DNA of 13,011 nucleotides, from positions 1 through 13,011 of the forward strand of contig JAQVTJ010000041.1 in NCBI GenBank assembly GCA_028700095.1. Direction: 5' to 3'. The translations under genes and the position numbers were made by a program. This document shows positions 1-6,645 of this stretch, in pieces. Origin of the DNA: Methanobacterium sp. (lineage in GTDB: Archaea > Methanobacteriota > Methanobacteria > Methanobacteriales > Methanobacteriaceae). The notes under the pieces are model-generated. The model saw nothing but the letters and a program-made list of their open reading frames with translations. It was not told the DNA's origin and did not search any database. Numbering within the stretch: the stretch's first letter is position 1; every line of letters starts with the position of its first letter.

Positions 1-324
1 AAATTGATATTTAATTGTATATTTAAGTTATTTTTATATAATATGGTTATATAATAATTTATTTTTCTTTTTATCTGTTCTACATTATAATCATAAATTT
101 ATTAAGAATATTACAAATAGTATATCGGGATATACTTTAAAAAAAATCATTATATTATTAATTTTTTTTTTAATGTTAATTTTAAATATTTTATCTACTA
201 AATATATAGAATATAGTCTACTTTATTATTGGATGATATGGTATTTTATCCAATAAATTGCTTAATCAAGGATTTTAGAGTTTTTTTTATTAAAATTGTA
301 AAAAAATTATATGGAACGGATAGG
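1..324. other. AT-rich leader region upstream of msrA
   Basis: No gene is supported here. The stretch is extremely AT-rich. A box A-like AAATATATA around 200-208 would place a transcription start near 230. An in-frame extension of msrA begins at a TTG (229) and an ATG (238), but its 32 extra residues do not resemble the MsrA family, so this segment is treated as 5' leader and upstream DNA. Confidence 0.5.
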
Positions 325-810
325 ATGGTTGTACATAAATACAAAAAGGCAAGTTTTGCAGCAGGCTGTTTTTGGGGCGTTGAAGCTATATTTAGAAGTC
401 TTAAAGGTGTTATATCTACATCGGTGGGTTATATGGGGGGAATAATAGATGATCCAACATATGAAGATGTTTGTTTAGGTTTAACTGGACATGCTGAAAC
501 TGTAGAGATCATATATGATCCATTTAAGATATCCTATAAGAAATTACTTGAAACATTCTGGAATAAACATGACCCCACAACAAAAAACAGACAAGGACAT
601 GATATTGGAAGCCAATATCGTTCTATTATCTTCTACTATGATAATGAACAAAAAAAACTTGCAATGGAATCAAAGAAAAAACTTGAAGAATCTGATAAAT
701 ATAAACAATCAATTGTAACTGAAATTATTCCAAAAACAACATTCTATCCCGCCGAAGATTATCACCAACAATATCTTGAAAAACATGGAAAAAGGTTTTG
801 TGGAGTTTAA
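325..810 (+). CDS. msrA: peptide-methionine (S)-S-oxide reductase MsrA
   Basis: MsrA reduces the S epimer of methionine sulfoxide, free or in proteins, back to methionine. It is a cytosolic repair enzyme normally recycled by thioredoxin. The 161-residue product from ATG 325 shows the catalytic GCFWG motif near residues 14-18 with nucleophile Cys15, then the family blocks VGYMGG, GHAETVEI, GSQYRSIIF and FYPAEDYHQQYLEKH. A Cys three residues from the C terminus (KRFCGV) is a candidate resolving cysteine. The length matches ordinary single-domain MsrA. The start at 325 is chosen because homology begins just after it; the frame stays open upstream to TTG 229 and ATG 238, and the ribosome binding site at 325 is weak, so the start is less certain than the function. 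There is no fused MsrB domain. An 84-bp spacer separates it from the next gene. Confidence 0.95.
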   Translation: MVVHKYKKASFAAGCFWGVEAIFRSLKGVISTSVGYMGGIIDDPTYEDVCLGLTGHAETVEIIYDPFKISYKKLLETFWNKHDPTTKNRQGHDIGSQYRSIIFYYDNEQKKLAMESKKKLEESDKYKQSIVTEIIPKTTFYPAEDYHQQYLEKHGKRFCGV

Positions 811-866
811 TGCCCCATAATTTCATATTTAAATAAGCCCACAATATAATTTAAATATTAATATTG

Positions 867-874
867 TATAAATA
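867..874 (+). promoter_or_regulatory. box A (TATA) candidate for the hotdog thioesterase gene
   Basis: TATAAATA lies about 25 bp upstream of the ATG at 895. That is the usual archaeal distance from TATA box to transcription start, so the mRNA may begin at or very near the start codon (leaderless). No Shine-Dalgarno sequence precedes 895, which fits. This is inferred from motif and spacing only. Confidence 0.45.
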
Positions 875-894
875 CATCTAAAAAAAATTATTAA

Positions 895-1299
895 ATGGTG
901 CTAATGTTGTTAGATGAGAATGAGATTAAAAAATTTTTTAAACAGGATAAATTAGCAAAATATCTTGGAATAGAACTTGTAGATGTTTTAGATGATGGAG
1001 TTATTGCAAAATTAGATATTCAAGATGAACATTTAAATTCTATAGGCACTGTTCATGGAGGAACTATATTTACACTTGCAGATTTCACATTTGCTGTAGC
1101 TGCCAGTATCCAAGGAAAAATAAGTGTAGCATTCAATGTTAATATCTCATTTATGAAAGCAGCAACAAATGGAACATTAACAGCTAGGGCAAAGAAAATA
1201 TCATTAAACCCCAAGATAGGAAGTTACACAGTAAATGTATATGATAATAAAGGAGATATTATTGCTATATTTCAGGGAATGGCATATATAAAAAAATGA
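895..1299 (+). CDS. PaaI-like hotdog-fold thioesterase
   Basis: The 134-residue product is a single hotdog domain of the PaaI/4HBT type, a family that hydrolyses acyl-CoA thioesters, often of aromatic or odd acyl groups. The diagnostic stretch is HLNSIGTVHGG (about residues 46-56) followed by a helix with LADFTFAVA. Asn48, His54-Gly-Gly and Asp63 are in the places expected of the active site. The C-terminal strands (SFMKAATNGTLTARAKKIS and GSYTVNVYDNKGDIIAIF) complete the fold, and the length is typical. The physiological substrate cannot be read from the sequence. An ATG at 904 (residue 4) is an alternative start. The gene converges on the HIT gene with a 71-bp gap, so it appears to be a single-gene transcript. 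Confidence 0.9.
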   Translation: MVLMLLDENEIKKFFKQDKLAKYLGIELVDVLDDGVIAKLDIQDEHLNSIGTVHGGTIFTLADFTFAVAASIQGKISVAFNVNISFMKAATNGTLTARAKKISLNPKIGSYTVNVYDNKGDIIAIFQGMAYIKK

Positions 1300-1351
1300 T
1301 AAAATTAATATATAATTAAATTTATTTTTCATACCACACTTTTCAATACCC

Positions 1352-1372
1352 AAAAAAAAATAATATTTTTTT
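1352..1372. terminator. bidirectional terminator candidate between convergent genes
   Basis: A run of nine A, then TAATA, then seven T gives a near-perfect A/T dyad (AAAAAAATA against TATTTTTTT) in the short gap between the plus-strand thioesterase gene and the minus-strand HIT gene. It overlaps the HIT stop codon at 1371-1373. Read in either direction it produces an oligo-T tract, the main archaeal termination signal. Confidence 0.5.
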
Positions 1373-1886
1373 ATATATTTGGAATTTTACTTTTGATATT
1401 ATTAATTATACTTTTTCGAATATTATCTGGAAGAGATCTAAATGTTCTGGGTTTCATTGTTCCAAAGTAAGGATCTTTAAATATAAGTCCTTTAAATTTA
1501 ACTACATGGTTATATCTTGGAATATAATGCCAATGTACATGGGGATTAGGTGGAACATTAAGATATGAATCATTCATAAGAGAACCCCAATTAGCTACTG
1601 TGACATTAAAACATTTTTTAACACTATATTCTAGTTTAAATACAAGCCTACCAAAATCAAGCCATTCATCACATGTAAGTCCTGAAAGCTCTTTTTCAGG
1701 CCTGTTTAAAGCTACAACACATGTTCCAATATTACTTTGTTGTGGAGCAAGGAAAACAGTCCAATATTTAGTTTTGAAAATAAAATTCCCAAAATTATAT
1801 TTCTCAAGTTCTTTACAATATTCACACTCCAATAATAAAACCTCCTTATTAAACCAACCCATATCCTGATACTCTTCCATCCTCAT
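1371..1886 (-). CDS. HIT-family nucleotide hydrolase/transferase-like protein
   Basis: The 171-residue product carries the histidine-triad signature PHVHWHYIPRY (His116, His118, His120). In HIT proteins this motif binds the alpha-phosphate and supplies the catalytic histidine for hydrolysis or transfer of nucleotidyl groups, for example on diadenosine polyphosphates or AMP conjugates. An N-terminal CEYC pair (Cys21, Cys24) resembles the zinc-binding start of many HIT proteins. The C terminus has an extra basic region of about 45 residues after the triad. Substrate is unknown. Possible starts are ATG 1886, ATG 1880 and ATG 1862 (residue 9). A TATATAAA-like box at 1891-1898 lies too close for the first start and would fit the third, while TTTAATAC near 1911-1918 fits the first. 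Transcription is divergent from the 116-residue gene. Confidence 0.85.
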   Translation of the reverse strand: MRMEEYQDMGWFNKEVLLLECEYCKELEKYNFGNFIFKTKYWTVFLAPQQSNIGTCVVALNRPEKELSGLTCDEWLDFGRLVFKLEYSVKKCFNVTVANWGSLMNDSYLNVPPNPHVHWHYIPRYNHVVKFKGLIFKDPYFGTMKPRTFRSLPDNIRKSIINNIKSKIPNI

Positions 1887-1970
1887 ATTTTATATATCTC
1901 GATGTCATTTGTATTAAATATTAGATCAAATAACACATTATATTATTACATATAAAAGAAGGTGGAAATA
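1887..1970. promoter_or_regulatory. divergent promoter region between HIT gene and 116-residue gene
   Basis: These 84 bp must hold both promoters. AT-rich box A candidates lie at 1891-1898 and 1911-1923 on the minus side, and at about 1915-1923 and 1937-1944 for the plus-strand gene. The plus gene has a clear GGTGG ribosome binding site at 1961-1965. Confidence 0.5.
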
Positions 1971-2321
1971 ATGTCATTTAAAAAAGAAGAATTAGAAGAT
2001 TTAGAAGAACAACTTGTACTTCTTTATAGATTTGTATCACAAAACAACACACTTAAAAAATTTTATTATGAAGGTGTAGATATTAAACCTTTATTTAATG
2101 ATAAAACAGGAATATTAACAGGATTAGTTAAGAATGAAGAATCAGAAGAAATATTAAAGACATGTATAATGGAAATTGAAGATACAAAGCAAGAAAAATT
2201 AAAAGAATTCCATGAAGTACTTGATTCCTATGATATGGAAGTACTTTTCAAAAAATATGGGATGAGTGGTGTTGAAGATGTTGATAAACTTGATATAAAA
2301 AGATTATTTGGATCATTATAA
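1971..2321 (+). CDS. hypothetical acidic/helical protein, 116 residues
   Basis: I do not recognise this family. The start ATG 1971 is well supported by GGTGG at 1961-1965 five bases upstream; a GTG at 1962 lies inside that site and is not the start. The product is rich in Glu, Lys and Leu, has no signal peptide or membrane segment, and should be largely helical. Residues 4-30 (KKEELEDLEEQLVLLYRF) look like an amphipathic or coiled-coil helix. A short middle part (YEGVDIKPLFNDKTGILTGL) may form a small strand pair, and the end (KKYGMSGVEDVDKLDIKRLF) is again charged. No catalytic motif or metal ligand set is visible. It is most likely a cytosolic protein made from its own promoter, divergent from the HIT gene. 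The coding status is strong because of the binding site and the long open frame in AT-rich DNA. Confidence 0.8.
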   Translation: MSFKKEELEDLEEQLVLLYRFVSQNNTLKKFYYEGVDIKPLFNDKTGILTGLVKNEESEEILKTCIMEIEDTKQEKLKEFHEVLDSYDMEVLFKKYGMSGVEDVDKLDIKRLFGSL

Positions 2322-2345
2322 AAATAAAATTTTAATGTTCTTATA

Positions 2346-2354
2346 ATTTTTTTA
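2346..2354 (+). terminator. oligo-T terminator after the 116-residue gene
   Basis: A T-rich tract begins about 25 bp after the stop codon at 2321 (run centred on 2347-2353). Intrinsic termination on oligo-T without a strong hairpin is usual in archaea. Confidence 0.4.
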
Positions 2355-2542
2355 AAAGATTATTCCATTCCATATCAAGGATAATTAATAGTGGCAATTT
2401 TTTTGTAACTTCTAATAACATATTTTATACCTATTTTTTTTTATACTAATTATAAACAGACTAAAAAAGATTGTTAATTTAAAAATATACGACTTAAATA
2501 TATTCGATAAAAATAGTTCCAAATAAAATTATTTTAAGTTAT

Positions 2543-2551
2543 AAAAAAAAA
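2543..2551 (-). terminator. oligo-T terminator of tRNA-Lys
   Basis: On the minus strand nine consecutive T follow the tRNA 3' end after a six-base spacer. There is no hairpin beyond the tRNA itself, a common archaeal tRNA terminator layout. Confidence 0.7.
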
Positions 2552-2552
2552 G

Positions 2553-2631
<79 letters not shown>

Positions 2632-2670
2632 TGAATAAATATTATACAAATAACTGAAACTTTTTACTTA

Positions 2671-2680
2671 TAATATAAAT
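2671..2680 (-). promoter_or_regulatory. box A (TATA) candidate for tRNA-Lys
   Basis: The minus strand reads ATTTATATTA about 40-49 bp upstream of the mature tRNA 5' end. This places a start near 2650 and leaves a short 5' leader for RNase P to remove. Confidence 0.55.
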
Positions 2681-2853
2681 TTAAAAACTTATAATAAAAT
2701 ACATGTTTTTTTAATCATATTGAATCTTCCATTTAAATACTTTTGTTTTTACATCATTGACCAAATATAATATTTTGTATAAAATTACCTTTTTTTATTA
2801 TCTAAAATTTATATTCTAAATACATTCTTTTTGTATATTGTAAAAACATGTCC

Positions 2854-2963
2854 TTTATATAGATATCATACTATAATCATACAAATATATGGGCTTAGAT
2901 AATTTTTCTAAAAGAGAGGTACAATATCCATATGCCTATCTACCTCTTCCTATAATATCTTAA
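2854..2963 (+). ncRNA. candidate small transcript: box A, two hairpins, 24-codon ORF
   Basis: A consensus box A TTTATATA at 2854-2861 predicts a transcription start near 2885. Two stem-loops follow at once: TTAGA/TCTAA (2895-2899 with 2907-2911) and AGAGGTA/TACCTCT (2915-2921 with 2941-2947). An ATG at 2889 opens a 24-codon frame ending in TAA at 2961-2963 (starts MGLDNFSKREV, ends PLPIIS), so a leaderless micro-gene is equally possible. No clear oligo-T terminator follows. I do not recognise it as a known RNA family or peptide. The presence of a promoter is inferred from the motif only. Confidence 0.3.
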
Positions 2964-3270
2964 CAGTAACAGTTATTTAAAATCCCACTAATATTTGTAA
3001 TCAATTTTATTAGAGTTGGATAAAATATAAAGTTTACCAATATACAAGATATTTAAAATTGAATTAAATAAATAGTATATAAAATAATATATTTTATTTT
3101 TAAATATATTTCCTTACCCCATTTTACTATGTATTAATTTGAATTTATTTATGGTTTTAAAAATATTATTAATTAGAATATCATCTTTTTTATAACAAAG
3201 TTTATAAACCTGTAAAATAATTATTAACTAATTTTTATTTTTATATAATATCAAATAGTTATGGTTAGGT

Positions 3271-3278
3271 TTTATATA
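3271..3278 (+). promoter_or_regulatory. box A (TATA) candidate for HMG-CoA synthase
   Basis: TTTATATA, extended by further TATA steps to 3284, lies about 90 bp before the ATG at 3368. It would give a 5' leader of roughly 65 nt, consistent with the presence of a ribosome binding site (GTGAT at 3358-3362). Confidence 0.55.
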
Positions 3279-3367
3279 TATATAATAGTTTAATATGTTA
3301 ATGAATATAATAAAAAAAATAAGAAAATTAAGTTTTTCTTTAAGATTACACACGGTTGTGATAATAA

Positions 3368-4417
3368 ATGGCAGGAATTGTAGGATATGGAGTTTATATA
3401 CCTTCATATAGGATAAAAGTACAGGAAATAGCAAAAGTTTGGGGTGATGACCCTAAGGCAATATCAAGAGGACTTATAGTACAAGAAAAATCTGTTCCAG
3501 GTCCTGATGAAGATACAGCAACAATATCTGTTGAAGCTGCACGAAATTCCCTTAAAAGAGCATTAATTGATCCTCAAAAAATAGGGGCAGTATATGTGGG
3601 TTCAGAATCACACCCATATGCAGTCAAACCAACAGCAACAATAGTTGCAGAAGCTGTACAAGCAGCTCCAGAAATGACAGCAGCAGATCTTGAATTTGCA
3701 TGTAAAGCTGGAACAGCCGCTATACAAATATGTATGGGACTGGTGGATTCTGATCTTGTTGAATATGGTCTGGCAATTGGTTCTGATACAGCACAAGGAG
3801 CACCTGGAGATGCACTTGAATACACTGCATCTGCAGGCGGAGCTGCATATGTTATTGGTAAAAAAAATACCCTTGCAGATTTTAATGGAACATACAGTTT
3901 CACAACAGACACACCTGATTTCTATAGGAGAGAAGGAAAACCATACCCAAAACATGGTGGAAGGTTCACAGGAGAACCAGCATATTTCAAACATGTGCTT
4001 TCAGGTGCAAAGGGATTATTTGATAAATTAGGGACAGAAGCTTCAGACTATGAACATGTTATATTCCACCAGCCCAATGGTAAATTCTATATAAGGGCTG
4101 CTAAAAAACTTGGATTTAACGAGGAACAATATAAAACAGGTTTACTAACACCTTTAATTGGAAACACATATTCTGGTGCAACACCACTTGGACTTGCTGC
4201 AGTACTGGATATTGCCCAACCCGGAGATAGAATAATGGCAGTATCATATGGTTCAGGAGCAGGAAGTGATGCTTTCAGTATAAAAGTAAATGACCGTATA
4301 GATGATGTAAGAGATAATGCACCCCATGTAACAGATATGGTTAGTAAAAAAACCTATGTTGACTATTCAGTTTATGCTAAATATAAAGGAAAACTTAGAA
4401 TGGCATGGATGTCTTAA
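3368..4417 (+). CDS. hydroxymethylglutaryl-CoA synthase
   Basis: This enzyme condenses acetyl-CoA with acetoacetyl-CoA to HMG-CoA, the second step of the mevalonate pathway that feeds archaeal isoprenoid lipids. The 349-residue product has the family length and the thiolase-fold catalytic residues: Glu80 in VGSESHPYAVKPTA, nucleophile Cys112 in EFACKAGTAAIQ, and His234 in FHQPNGKF. NTYSGATPLGLA (266-277) and SYGSGAGSDAF (293-303) are further conserved blocks. The start at 3368 is backed by GTGAT five bases upstream and by homology from the first residues (MAGIVGYGVYIPSYRI). It precedes the thiolase gene by 113 bp on the same strand, the usual archaeal order, which lets acetoacetyl-CoA pass directly from thiolase to synthase within one complex. 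The third usual partner, a DUF35 protein, does not follow. Confidence 0.97.
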   Translation: MAGIVGYGVYIPSYRIKVQEIAKVWGDDPKAISRGLIVQEKSVPGPDEDTATISVEAARNSLKRALIDPQKIGAVYVGSESHPYAVKPTATIVAEAVQAAPEMTAADLEFACKAGTAAIQICMGLVDSDLVEYGLAIGSDTAQGAPGDALEYTASAGGAAYVIGKKNTLADFNGTYSFTTDTPDFYRREGKPYPKHGGRFTGEPAYFKHVLSGAKGLFDKLGTEASDYEHVIFHQPNGKFYIRAAKKLGFNEEQYKTGLLTPLIGNTYSGATPLGLAAVLDIAQPGDRIMAVSYGSGAGSDAFSIKVNDRIDDVRDNAPHVTDMVSKKTYVDYSVYAKYKGKLRMAWMS

Positions 4418-4480
4418 ACTAACTTTTTAAAAAATTCAAATATATAAGAAAATAGAAATAAATTGAAATTTATGATTCAA

Positions 4481-4495
4481 ATGTTTACTAAACAT
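4481..4495. promoter_or_regulatory. perfect dyad between HMG-CoA synthase and thiolase
   Basis: ATGTTTA-C-TAAACAT is a perfect 7+7 inverted repeat with a one-base centre, 36 bp before the thiolase start. It could be an operator, since a box A-like AAATATATA lies at 4437-4446, or a chance palindrome in AT-rich DNA. Confidence 0.25.
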
Positions 4496-4530
4496 ATTAT
4501 AAATTGTTTAGATATTATGGAGGAATTTAA

Positions 4531-5682
4531 TTGAGAGATGTTGCAATTATAGGAGTCTCACAAACCAAGTTTGGAGAACTCTGGGAAGTATCATTTAGGG
4601 ATATGATAACAGAAGCTGGAATGAAGGCAATTAATGATGCAAACATCGAGGGAGATGAACTTGATGCCATGTATGTTGGAAATATGTCAGCAGGTCTTTT
4701 CGTTGAACAGGAACATATAGCATCATTAATAGCAGATCATGCAGGTTTAACACCTATTCCCTGTGCAAGGGTTGAAGCCGCCTGTGCATCCGGAGGTCTT
4801 GCTTTAAGAAATGGTATAATGGCTGTTGCATCAGGATATCATGATATAGTTATATCTGCAGGTGTTGAAAAGATGACAGATGTTGTAGATCCCACACCAG
4901 CAATAGCTACAGCATCAGACCAGGAATGGGAAGCACAACAGGGAGTTACTTTTCCCTCACTCTATGCTATGATGGCAATACGTCACATGTATGAATATGG
5001 AACCACAAGAGAACAACTTGCAATGGCATCTGTAGTAAGCCATAAACATGGAGCTAAAAACCCATTAGCACAATATCCTATGGAAATAACAGTAGATCAA
5101 GTTTTAAATTCAAGTATTGTAGCAGAACCTCTTAGATTACTAGACTGTTCACCTGTTAGTGATGGGGCAGCAGCTATAATTTTATGTCCTGCAGAAGATG
5201 TAAGGAAATACACAGACACACCCATTTATGTTAAAGCATCTACCCAAGCATCAGGAACAATAGCATTACATGATAGAAGAGATATAACAACCATAGATTC
5301 AACTGTACATGCTGCTAGAAAGGCATATGAAATGGCAGGTATGACACCAAAAGATATTGGCGGTGTAGAAGTACATGATTGTTTTAGTATAAATGGACTT
5401 CTAGCTATTGAAGATCTGGGGTTTGTTGAAAAAGGTCAAGGTGGTCCTGCAATAGAAGATGGATTAACTGAACTTGATGGACAAATACCTGTCAACCCAT
5501 CTGGAGGTCTTAAAGCAAGAGGACATCCATTAGGTGCCACTGGAATAGCACAGGCAGCAGAAATTGTCTGGCAATTACGTGGAGATGCGGGTAAAAGACA
5601 GATTAAAGGTATTGAAGTTGGTATGACCCATAATATTGGTGGTACTGGTGGAACAGCAGCTGTTCATATACTTTCAAGATAA
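4531..5682 (+). CDS. acetyl-CoA C-acetyltransferase (archaeal acetoacetyl-CoA thiolase)
   Basis: The product joins two acetyl-CoA to acetoacetyl-CoA, the unfavourable first step of the mevalonate route. It belongs to the SCP2/archaeal thiolase group that works together with HMG-CoA synthase. The 383 residues show the nucleophile Cys85 in VEAACASGGLAL, the HDCFSINGLLAIEDLGF block (282-298), the GHPLGATG motif with His332, and MTHNIGGTGGTAA (365-377) near the C terminus. The start is TTG 4531, firmly supported by GGAGG at 4519-4523 and by homology from the next residues (RDVAIIGVSQTKFGE). It lies 113 bp after HMG-CoA synthase and is probably co-transcribed with it, although a second promoter in the gap cannot be excluded. 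The gene ends at a strong terminator rather than running into a DUF35 gene. Confidence 0.96.
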   Translation: MRDVAIIGVSQTKFGELWEVSFRDMITEAGMKAINDANIEGDELDAMYVGNMSAGLFVEQEHIASLIADHAGLTPIPCARVEAACASGGLALRNGIMAVASGYHDIVISAGVEKMTDVVDPTPAIATASDQEWEAQQGVTFPSLYAMMAIRHMYEYGTTREQLAMASVVSHKHGAKNPLAQYPMEITVDQVLNSSIVAEPLRLLDCSPVSDGAAAIILCPAEDVRKYTDTPIYVKASTQASGTIALHDRRDITTIDSTVHAARKAYEMAGMTPKDIGGVEVHDCFSINGLLAIEDLGFVEKGQGGPAIEDGLTELDGQIPVNPSGGLKARGHPLGATGIAQAAEIVWQLRGDAGKRQIKGIEVGMTHNIGGTGGTAAVHILSR

Positions 5683-5717
5683 AATTATTTTTTTAAAATA
5701 AAAATTTAAAAACAAAT

Positions 5718-5763
5718 TATTTAGGTCTTAAATGACCTAAATATAAATTTATTATTTTTTTTT
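5718..5763 (+). terminator. hairpin and oligo-T terminator of the mevalonate pair
   Basis: TATTTAGGTC (5718-5727) pairs perfectly with GACCTAAATA (5734-5743), a 10-bp stem with a six-base loop. A tract of nine T follows at 5755-5763. It begins 36 bp after the thiolase stop and marks the end of the transcript. Confidence 0.7.
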
Positions 5764-5879
5764 AATATATAGATATTATTATAATTCTTCTAAAAATAGG
5801 TAAATTTGAATAGTTTTTCTATACAATAATATTTATACTTTTCAGATTCATTAAAAGATTTGTTATAAAACATACTATT

Positions 5880-6545
5880 GATTTTAGGGTCTTAGATTTT
5901 TCATGTGTCGGTAAGTTTTTAGAGGGCTTTTTTGGTGTTGTAGCCTGTTGTTGTAGATGAGTACTTGCTAATACATTTATTAATGGTGGTTCTTTTTAGC
6001 TGATTCAGGTATATATTTTATATGAATTTCTTTAAACATAGTCCTAATTTGTATAATTTAAAAAAACCTTTAATTTTACTATTCATAGGTTTTTATTTCT
6101 CAATTTGCTTATTTTTAGTATCTAATTTTTTTTAGGAAATATTTTCTTGATAGGCTTTGTTTTTAAAGATTTTAACATAGGCACCTTGTTTTTTAAACAC
6201 TTAATAAACATTGTAGTACTATACTCATCCTCATTAAGCATAGTAGTTCATACTAATTATTCTTGAATTGGAAATAGACTCGATTTTGAACCTCTAGTTA
6301 ATAGATTTAATTCTTTTAATTTATTGGATTTTCCAGATAATGGATAAATCTTATAAATATAACTTTAGATGGGGATATTCTGTGGATAGATTTTAATTCT
6401 AGTGGCCTAGATTCTGTTTCAAACATCATATACGTCTCCATATAATATACGCTATTTTTTTAGTAGATTTACTTTAATCATCAAAAAATCATTTTTTTTA
6501 TCAATTCCTAACAAAAATTTTATATTTTTAGAATGTAATATAATG
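5880..6545 (-). pseudogene. possible decayed coding region, minus strand
   Basis: Translation of the minus strand gives peptide-like pieces in changing frames, separated by stops. Examples from high to low coordinate are FLLGIDKKNDFLMIKVN, METYMMFETESRPLELKS, KSNKLKELNLLTRGSKS, MLNEDEYSTTMFIKCLK and ASTHLQQQATTPKKPSK. The pieces have protein-like residue variety rather than the Lys/Asn/Ile/Phe monotony of random AT-rich sequence. Several stops and at least two frame changes would be needed, so if it was a gene it is well decayed. A transposase remnant is one possibility, but no DDE/HUH signature or terminal repeat is recognisable and I cannot name the family. Confidence 0.22.
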
Positions 6546-6632
6546 TAATAGAATTCTTTAAATTGAATTAACCATATAATTAATTACAAAAAAAATTGGA
6601 ATTTTTTTTAGTTAATGTCTTGATAAAAAAAA

Positions 6633-6636
6633 GGAG
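6633..6636 (+). promoter_or_regulatory. ribosome binding site of the 65-residue gene
   Basis: GGAG nine bases before ATG 6646 has the same spacing (8-10 bases) as other genes in the window. It is the main evidence that this short frame is translated. Confidence 0.6.
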
Positions 6637-6645
6637 TTGATGTAA

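Larger units (their letters stand above)
2640..3367. other. gene-poor intergenic region upstream of HMG-CoA synthase
   Basis: No conventional gene is visible on either strand over about 730 bp. It holds the tRNA promoter at its left end, a box A plus short hairpin/ORF unit at 2854-2963, a further TTTATAAA at 3201-3208, and the HMG-CoA synthase promoter at 3271-3278. A minus-strand open frame at 3228-3434 overlaps the HMG-CoA synthase start and is only AT-rich chance. Confidence 0.6.
5744..6645. other. long gene-free stretch after the mevalonate genes
   Basis: About 900 bp with no intact gene on either strand and no DUF35 or zinc-ribbon coding sequence in any frame I checked. The part from about 5880 to 6545 looks like decayed minus-strand coding DNA and is listed separately. 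The last 20 bases hold the ribosome binding site of the 65-residue gene. Confidence 0.6.

Noticed and set aside
515..718. Plus-strand frame inside msrA
   Set aside because: It overlaps the confident msrA frame and has no homology or ribosome binding site.
1600..1869. Plus-strand frame of 89 codons opposite the HIT gene
   Set aside because: It is antisense to the HIT coding sequence and gives a low-complexity Ser/Leu product.
3228..3434. Minus-strand frame of 68 codons overlapping the HMG-CoA synthase start
   Set aside because: Its hydrophobic product follows from AT-rich DNA; it overlaps a promoter and a confident gene and lacks its own translation signal.
3574..4031. Open frames on both strands inside the HMG-CoA synthase gene
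   Set aside because: They are shadows of the real gene in other frames, with cysteine-rich or histidine-rich products lacking any domain.
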